A stretch of DNA of 64,000 nucleotides from Phascolarctobacterium sp. (GTDB lineage Bacteria; Bacillota; Negativicutes; Acidaminococcales; Acidaminococcaceae), in the NCBI RefSeq assembly GCF_030531065.1, contig NZ_JAUNOQ010000004.1, forward strand, positions 124,001 through 188,000, written 5' to 3'. The translations under genes were made by a program, and so were the position numbers. Of this stretch, positions 59,629 through 64,000 are shown in pieces; position 1 is the stretch's first letter; each line of letters begins with the position of its first letter. The notes under the pieces were generated by a model. That model ran no database searches. It was not told the origin of the DNA and saw nothing but the letters and a program-made list of their open reading frames with translations.

Positions 59629-60666
59629 TTATTTATCCATAACTCTCTTACGGAATTCTTCTTTAATCTGGGCGTTGTTGTCGGCCAGTTTTCTCCAGTC
59701 GACCTTAATCTTGCCGTCGGTCAAAGTCTTGGTAGCCGGAGCGCCGAGGGGCTCTTTAACGTCGCCGCGAACGGAATGCATCCAGCCTTTAACTACGGCT
59801 TCCTGACCTTCTTTGGACAGCCACCAGTCAACCAAAGCCTTAGCGCCTTCGGGATTCTTGGTGGTGTTGAAAATAGCGATCGGGGAAGGAACCTGGATAA
59901 CACCGTCGGTCGGGTAGGAAACCTTCAAGGGTTCTTTCTTGGTGTTAGCCAGCTTCAGAATATTTTCTTCCAGAATCATAGCTGCGGCATATTCGCCGGT
60001 CAGCAATTTATTTTGGATAGCGGAGTTGCCTTCTTCAACGCGGATGCCGTTAGCTTTCAGCTTATCGAAATATTCCCAGCCGTATTTGTCGGCCAAAGCG
60101 CCTACCGCTACATAAGCGGTGCCGCTCAGCATCGGGTTAGGCATAGCGATTTTGCCTTTCCATTTCGGGTCGGTCAAATCCTGCCAGGTCTTCGGCGCGT
60201 CTTCGGCTTTCAGCTTGTCGCCGTTGTAAGCGATAATCATATTGCAGACGCGTACTGCGTACCAGGCGCCGTCGTCCGCTTTATCGTTAATCAAATTAGC
60301 TTCTTCTTTGGATTTATAAGGAAGCAGCAATTTTTGGTCGTTCAGTTTCAGATAATAAGAAGGATCGGCAACCATCAATACGTCGGCCGCAATCTTCTTA
60401 GCTTTAATTTCGCCGGTAATCTTGGTAACTACTTTTTCAGTGCCGCCCTGGAACCAGTTAACCTTCATATCGGGGAAAGCTTTGGACACGTTAGGCTTGC
60501 ACATATTGTCGATAATGTCGGGATAAATAGAGGTATAAACCATCAATTCGCCCTTCACGCCGCCGCTCTTGGCGTCGCCTTTTTTATCTCCGCCGCCGCA
60601 GCCGGCCAAAGCTACGGACAAAGCCAGAATTGCAGCTGCGCCAAGCGCCCATTTAGATTTTTTCAT
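59629..60666 (-). CDS. fbpA: ABC transporter substrate-binding lipoprotein (FbpA type)
   Basis: 345 residues, signal peptide with lipobox (ALSVALAGCGGGDKK). Bacterial extracellular binding protein family 1: LMVYTSIYPDIIDNM near the N-terminus, VLMVADPSYYLKLNDQ, WKGKIAMPNPMLSGTAYVA in the hinge. First gene of the operon with fbpB and fbpC. Two-tyrosine iron-binding motifs of classical FbpA are not obvious, so the cargo may be a chelate or another anion. Confidence 0.9.
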   Translation of the reverse strand: MKKSKWALGAAAILALSVALAGCGGGDKKGDAKSGGVKGELMVYTSIYPDIIDNMCKPNVSKAFPDMKVNWFQGGTEKVVTKITGEIKAKKIAADVLMVADPSYYLKLNDQKLLLPYKSKEEANLINDKADDGAWYAVRVCNMIIAYNGDKLKAEDAPKTWQDLTDPKWKGKIAMPNPMLSGTAYVAVGALADKYGWEYFDKLKANGIRVEEGNSAIQNKLLTGEYAAAMILEENILKLANTKKEPLKVSYPTDGVIQVPSPIAIFNTTKNPEGAKALVDWWLSKEGQEAVVKGWMHSVRGDVKEPLGAPATKTLTDGKIKVDWRKLADNNAQIKEEFRKRVMDK

Positions 60667-60961
60667 TTACATACACTCCTTTTTTCTTATCAACTTCGAT
60701 ATCCAATTCACTGGTGTAAATAGCCTTCTACACCTTTATTTAACAATTCGCTAAAGGAGTTTGTTTACCTGCTTACACTTTACATAAATTTAGTCAAAAT
60801 TTAACTTTTTGTGTCACATTAACGCTTATTGGATAGACATTCCACCGTCAAATTACATTTGACGTTTTTCGTCCTACATGGACTTCATGCGTCCCGCGTT
60901 TTGTTAATTTTTTAAGCGCGGCCCGCGCCCGCTTTTCGCAAACGGCGGACGCGCTAAACTT
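60667..60961. other. intergenic region with palindromes ahead of fbpA
   Basis: 295 bp, AT-rich, no gene. Holds a hairpin GGTGTA...TACACC near 60713-60735 and a perfect palindrome GTCAAAT-TAC-ATTTGAC at 60847-60863, likely an operator. TTGACT near 60790-60800 on the minus strand could be a -35, but no good -10 follows, so the promoter is not assigned. Confidence 0.45.
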
Positions 60962-62044
60962 TTACAAAGTGCAGATGAAATTCAATTCCCAGGCGGGGAC
61001 GTAAGGGTGCTTGCGCAAATAAATTTTATATTCCGGGACGAGCTGCCACAAGAGCAGAGGCAGGCGGAAAATATCCGCGTCGTAATGATACGCCGCCAAA
61101 AACATTTTAGGTTTAAATTGCGCAATCGTTGCGCGTCCGCCGGCGATGGCCTGCGCTTCCGCCCCCTCGACGTCCATTTTGATATAGGAAACGGGGCGTC
61201 CCGCCGCCACTTCGTCAATGGTCGTCACCGCTACGGATTTTTTGGCCGCGCCCACAAAGGTAGACTGCCTGCCGCCGCTGTCGCTGAAGCTTAACGCGCC
61301 CGCGCAGTCCCAAATACCGCTTTCATAAACTTCTACCGGCAGCCCGCGCGACACCAGAGCCTCCGCCGTCTGCCGCAGCTTAAGGCAGTTGCGCCTGTCG
61401 GGCTCCACCGCCAGCGCCAGCCGCCAGCGCCAATCCGTCAAACGCCCCAGCTCCTCCAGGGTGTCGCCGTTATACGCGCCCAAATCGAGATAAATTTCAT
61501 CCGCTCCCGGCTTCAGCAGCGTGCGCAAATCCTCCTCGCGCTCGGTGGCGCAGCCGAATAAATATTGCAGCTTGCCGCTCACTTTATAATTGAGGACGTC
61601 GGCGAAAACTTTACGCGACCAATCGTCCGCCAGCTTATCGTACACGCGGCGCAGCTCGCTTTCATATTTAGCCAGCCAGGCGAAGCTTACGGTTTCGCGT
61701 TCGTCGAACAAGGGCAGGTGCGGCGCGACTGCCTGCCCCTCGGCGTCCAGCCGCGCGAAACGCGCCAGCACCTCCGGCCTTTCGCTGGCGAAAGCGACGA
61801 CGATTAGCAAATCGTTTCCCAGGCGCGCTTTTAAAGCGTCGTAACGCTCCACGGTAAAGCCGCGGAACTGCTGCCCGCGTACAAATTCGTCGCTGGCAAA
61901 AACGCCCGCAACTTTAACGCCGCTCGCTTCGCACCAATCCAAAATTTTATCCGCGCCGTTGCCCATGCCGTAAAGGACGACGGGCTTCGTCGTATTTTTT
62001 AAAACCTGCCACACGCTTTCTTTTTCCGTAATAAAATCCAGCAT
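60962..62044 (-). CDS. FkbM-family methyltransferase
   Basis: 360 residues. An N-terminal Rossmann-like segment (VVLYGMGNGADKILDWCEAS) precedes the methyltransferase domain, which begins at YLDLGAYNGDTLEELG (motif I, SAM-binding) and has AVEPDRRN, TTIDEV and YIKMDVEGAEAQAI, the FkbM signature. Such proteins methylate hydroxyl groups on sugars or surface glycans. The N-terminal dinucleotide-like domain suggests sugar nucleotide binding. Isolated between operons; no glycan cluster is next to it. Confidence 0.85.
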   Translation of the reverse strand: MLDFITEKESVWQVLKNTTKPVVLYGMGNGADKILDWCEASGVKVAGVFASDEFVRGQQFRGFTVERYDALKARLGNDLLIVVAFASERPEVLARFARLDAEGQAVAPHLPLFDERETVSFAWLAKYESELRRVYDKLADDWSRKVFADVLNYKVSGKLQYLFGCATEREEDLRTLLKPGADEIYLDLGAYNGDTLEELGRLTDWRWRLALAVEPDRRNCLKLRQTAEALVSRGLPVEVYESGIWDCAGALSFSDSGGRQSTFVGAAKKSVAVTTIDEVAAGRPVSYIKMDVEGAEAQAIAGGRATIAQFKPKMFLAAYHYDADIFRLPLLLWQLVPEYKIYLRKHPYVPAWELNFICTL

Positions 62045-62163
62045 AATTATCCTCCGCCGTAACGATTATTTCTTTTATTATACACTATTGGCTAGTGACT
62101 GACGCGTCAAAATATGTTAAAATTATCTTAATTCAACTTTCAAACTTATCGGAGGTGATTCCT

Positions 62164-62532
62164 ATGCCACTTTTGGAATCCGGCGAAAATTATTTGGAAA
62201 TGATTTTAATGCTTACGCAAAAAAACGGCAACGTCCGTTCTATTGATATTGCCGACGCCATGGGCTTTACCAAAGCCAGCGTCAGCCGCGCCATGAGTAT
62301 TTTAAAGCGCGACGATTACATTATCATGGAGCCCGACGGCGCTATCCGCTTGACGAAGGCAGGACAGAAAAAAGCGGCCGCCGTTTACGACCGCCATGTA
62401 ACGCTCACCCGCTTCATCAACGAAAAGCTGGGCGTCGACGAAGAAATCGCCGAAAAAGACGCCTGCCGCATCGAGCACATCATCAGCCCGGAAACCTTTG
62501 CGGGCATCAAAGCCATGCTGGCCGAAAAATAA
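62164..62532 (+). CDS. DtxR/MntR-family metal-dependent regulator
   Basis: 122 residues from ATG 62164, preceded by GGAGGTGATT; a longer start at 62095 lies ahead of that site. Winged helix: ESGENYLEMILMLTQKNGNV, recognition helix FTKASVSRAMSILKR, then the metal-binding dimer domain HVTLTRFINEKLGVDEEIAEKDACRIEHIIS with Cys/His/Glu ligands. No SH3-like C-terminal domain, so MntR-type length. A palindrome TGACGCGTCA (62100-62109) sits in its promoter region and may be the autoregulatory site. The next gene is a cobaltochelatase with a likely metal-regulated promoter. Confidence 0.9.
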   Translation: MPLLESGENYLEMILMLTQKNGNVRSIDIADAMGFTKASVSRAMSILKRDDYIIMEPDGAIRLTKAGQKKAAAVYDRHVTLTRFINEKLGVDEEIAEKDACRIEHIISPETFAGIKAMLAEK

Positions 62533-62545
62533 GCGACCAGCCCTT

Positions 62546-62580
62546 AACAGACTGCTTTACGGCAGCCTGTTATTTTTTGT
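62546..62580 (+). terminator. Rho-independent terminator of the DtxR-like gene
   Basis: Stem AACAG(A)CTGC / GGCAG(C)CTGTT with loop TTTAC, then ATTTTTTG. Confidence 0.8.
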
Positions 62581-62613
62581 CTAAATATATAATAGCACCA
62601 ATTCTCATTACTA

Positions 62614-62641
62614 TTGACATGCCATTTATTAGTGGTATAAT
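62614..62641 (+). promoter_or_regulatory. promoter of the exported cobaltochelatase gene
   Basis: TTGACA (62614-62619), 16 bp, TATAAT (62636-62641), followed by an 87-nt leader and AAAGGAG before the ATG at 62729. CAATTCTCATTACTATTG just upstream has partial dyad symmetry and may bind a metal regulator. Confidence 0.8.
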
Positions 62642-62728
62642 TTTAAGAAGCGGGGTTGATAAATATTGTTTGATATATGCGTATCCCCGCTCCAACATAT
62701 TTTGTTCTTACAAAGGAGTGTTTTGGTT

Positions 62729-63721
62729 ATGAAATCTTTAAAGAAATTTGCGATTACCTCCATGGCCTGCGCTGCGCTGCTGGGCTTCGCCGTTACTTCC
62801 CACGCCGCTTACCAGCTGAGCGATGAAGTAAAGGACGCTACTCCCGCTCTGCTTCAAGCCTCTCAAATTGGCGTAAAGACCAATGTAAATAAAGATTTAG
62901 CCAACCTGCCGGATAAAGACGCTATTTTAGTTCTCAGCTTCGGCACCACCTTCAAAGACAGCCGCGCTAAAACCATCGAAGCGACCGTCGACGCAATTAA
63001 AGCCGCCCATCCCGGCGTAAAGGTAGTTACCGCCTTTACTTCTCATATTATTATCGACCGCATCAAAGCCAACGAAGGCCTGGATATCCCCACGCCGGAA
63101 AAAGCTTTGGAGCAATTAAAAGCAGAGGGCTACACCCGTATCGCCATGACCTCTCTGGACATTATCCCCGGTATGGAATATACTTATAAAGACGCAGTTT
63201 ATAACCTGCACAAAAACGATTTCAAAAAAATGACCTTCGGCACGCCGCTGATGTACTGGCAGGGTCAGGAGGGTCAGGACGACGATATTACCGCCACCAT
63301 GCAGGCGCTGTCCACCCAATTCCCCAAGCTGGGCAAGAAGGACGCCGTTTTGATTATGGCTCACGGCACTCCCCATCCGGCTAACGCTTATTACGCAGTA
63401 ATGCAGGACCGTTTGAACGAGCTGGGCTTGAGCAACGCTTTAATCTTCTCCGTAGAAGGCTGGCCGCATCTGGATACCGTAATGCCGCAATTAAAAGCCA
63501 AAGGCGTGAAGAACGTAACGCTGATGCCCCTGATGATGGTTGCCGGCGACCACGCCAACAACGATATGGCGGGCGACGAACCCGATTCCTTTAAATCCAT
63601 TCTGGAAAAAGAAGGCTTCAAGGTCAGCGCTTACATCCACGGCCTCGGCGAAAACGCGGAAGTGCAAAAACTTTTCGTAGAAAAAGCAAATCAAGCTTGG
63701 GACGCATTGCAAGCCGAATAA
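62729..63721 (+). CDS. cbiK: exported CbiK-type sirohydrochlorin cobaltochelatase
   Basis: 330 residues from ATG 62729 with AAAGGAG upstream; starts at 62666 would bury the signal peptide. A cleavable signal sequence (MKSLKKFAITSMACAALLGF, ending TSHAA-YQ) precedes the CbiK fold. Catalytic residues are present: His in IMAHGTPHPAN and His/Glu in VAGDHANNDMAGDEPDS. CbiK inserts cobalt into sirohydrochlorin in anaerobic B12 synthesis; a signal-bearing version (CbiKP) is known from Desulfovibrio, where it is periplasmic. Here it could serve another envelope metal or haem function. Confidence 0.9.
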   Translation: MKSLKKFAITSMACAALLGFAVTSHAAYQLSDEVKDATPALLQASQIGVKTNVNKDLANLPDKDAILVLSFGTTFKDSRAKTIEATVDAIKAAHPGVKVVTAFTSHIIIDRIKANEGLDIPTPEKALEQLKAEGYTRIAMTSLDIIPGMEYTYKDAVYNLHKNDFKKMTFGTPLMYWQGQEGQDDDITATMQALSTQFPKLGKKDAVLIMAHGTPHPANAYYAVMQDRLNELGLSNALIFSVEGWPHLDTVMPQLKAKGVKNVTLMPLMMVAGDHANNDMAGDEPDSFKSILEKEGFKVSAYIHGLGENAEVQKLFVEKANQAWDALQAE

Positions 63722-63744
63722 TTTTCCGTCCGCATAAACTTGCG

Positions 63745-63777
63745 CTCCCCGTCCGCTTTCGGGCGGGGAGATTTTTA
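63745..63777 (+). terminator. Rho-independent terminator between the two cbiK genes
   Basis: Stem CTCCCCGTCC / GGGCGGGGAG with loop GCTTTC, then ATTTTTAT. Confidence 0.88.
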
Positions 63778-63810
63778 TATAATGAAATTATTTTTTAACG
63801 AGGTGCAAGC

Positions 63811-64000
63811 ATGACCAAAAAAGCCCTGGTAGTTATCAGCTTCGGCTCCACCTTTGACGAAACGCGCCTGAAGGATATCGGCGGTATCGAGCAGGCGCTG
63901 GCCAACGCCTTCCCGGCCTACGACCAGTACCGGGCGTTCACGTCCAACATCATCCGCAAGCGTTTAGCCGAGCGCGGCGTTTTAGTCGACGATACGGAAA
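63811..64000 (+). CDS. cbiK: CbiK-type cobaltochelatase, cytoplasmic (3' end outside window)
   Basis: 63 residues visible. The start MTKKALVVISFGSTFDETR aligns with residues 50-75 of the upstream chelatase (AILVLSFGTTFKDSR), followed by FTSNIIRKRLAERG matching FTSHIIIDRIKA. There is no signal peptide, so this copy is cytoplasmic and is the better candidate for B12 synthesis. CGAGGTG precedes the ATG. Confidence 0.88.
   Translation, partial: MTKKALVVISFGSTFDETRLKDIGGIEQALANAFPAYDQYRAFTSNIIRKRLAERGVLVDDTE

Overview
The window looks like a chromosomal segment of an anaerobic, outer-membrane-bearing Firmicute of the class Negativicutes (Acidaminococcaceae or Selenomonadales type). I infer this from a Malonomonas-type biotin/Na+ malonate decarboxylase operon, HutP, CIRCE/HrcA-style heat-shock control and the yybS-gdpP-rplI-dnaB-purA gene order, combined with two-partner-secretion haemagglutinin fragments that need an outer membrane. 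Genus is not decidable from the sequence alone.

1-15 kb is mostly housekeeping: the end of mnmA, an exported esterase, purC, a zinc/manganese ABC importer (znuA-C-B) with a PHP phosphoesterase, an hsp20 gene under a CIRCE operator, a nicotinamidase-like hydrolase, an M24 peptidase, two HAD phosphatases, an M48 protease, a class III CoA-transferase, then a 120-bp tandem palindromic repeat in front of thiW and a zinc-sensor-like ArsR gene. 15-29 kb holds tRNA-Lys, purB-purA, dnaB, rplI, gdpP and yybS. Between rplI and dnaB sits an AT-rich block (XRE regulator, gtrB, DUF6056-like membrane protein) that looks inserted.

29-42 kb is one long minus-strand malonate module. In transcription order it reads: 42-aa membrane peptide, madB, birA, hutP, madA, E, C, D, H, K, F, F, L, M, G, followed by an AEC-family carrier. 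MadL/M import malonate. MadA moves it onto the ACP MadE, whose prosthetic group is made by MadG and MadK and acetylated by MadH. MadC/D transfer the carboxyl group to biotin on MadF, and MadB decarboxylates carboxybiotin and pumps Na+. The leader carries a consensus promoter, a first terminator, a cobalamin riboswitch, then a second terminator; a third terminator lies between hutP and madA. HutP, a histidine-dependent antiterminator in Bacillus, is thus embedded in a malonate operon that also carries B12-riboswitch control. The two madF copies encode identical proteins and differ only by synonymous changes.

44-54.4 kb is the most unusual region. Four consecutive cassettes each start with the same leader and the same N-terminal tag, continue into a shared haemagglutinin/pretoxin segment, and (in three) end in unrelated-looking AT-rich C-terminal domains followed by one or two small membrane-anchored genes. 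This looks like an array of orphan CdiA-type toxin/immunity modules. The C-terminal domains share a glycine-rich pattern and the partner proteins share a topology, suggesting an envelope-acting toxin family that I do not recognise. The fourth cassette is truncated against ansA. A short palindromic element accompanies every cassette.

54.4-64 kb has ansA, a tight cluster of DnaA boxes, two iron-type ABC solute-binding genes with a permease and ATPase, an FkbM methyltransferase, a DtxR-like regulator, and two tandem CbiK-type cobaltochelatase genes, the first exported and the second cut by the window edge.
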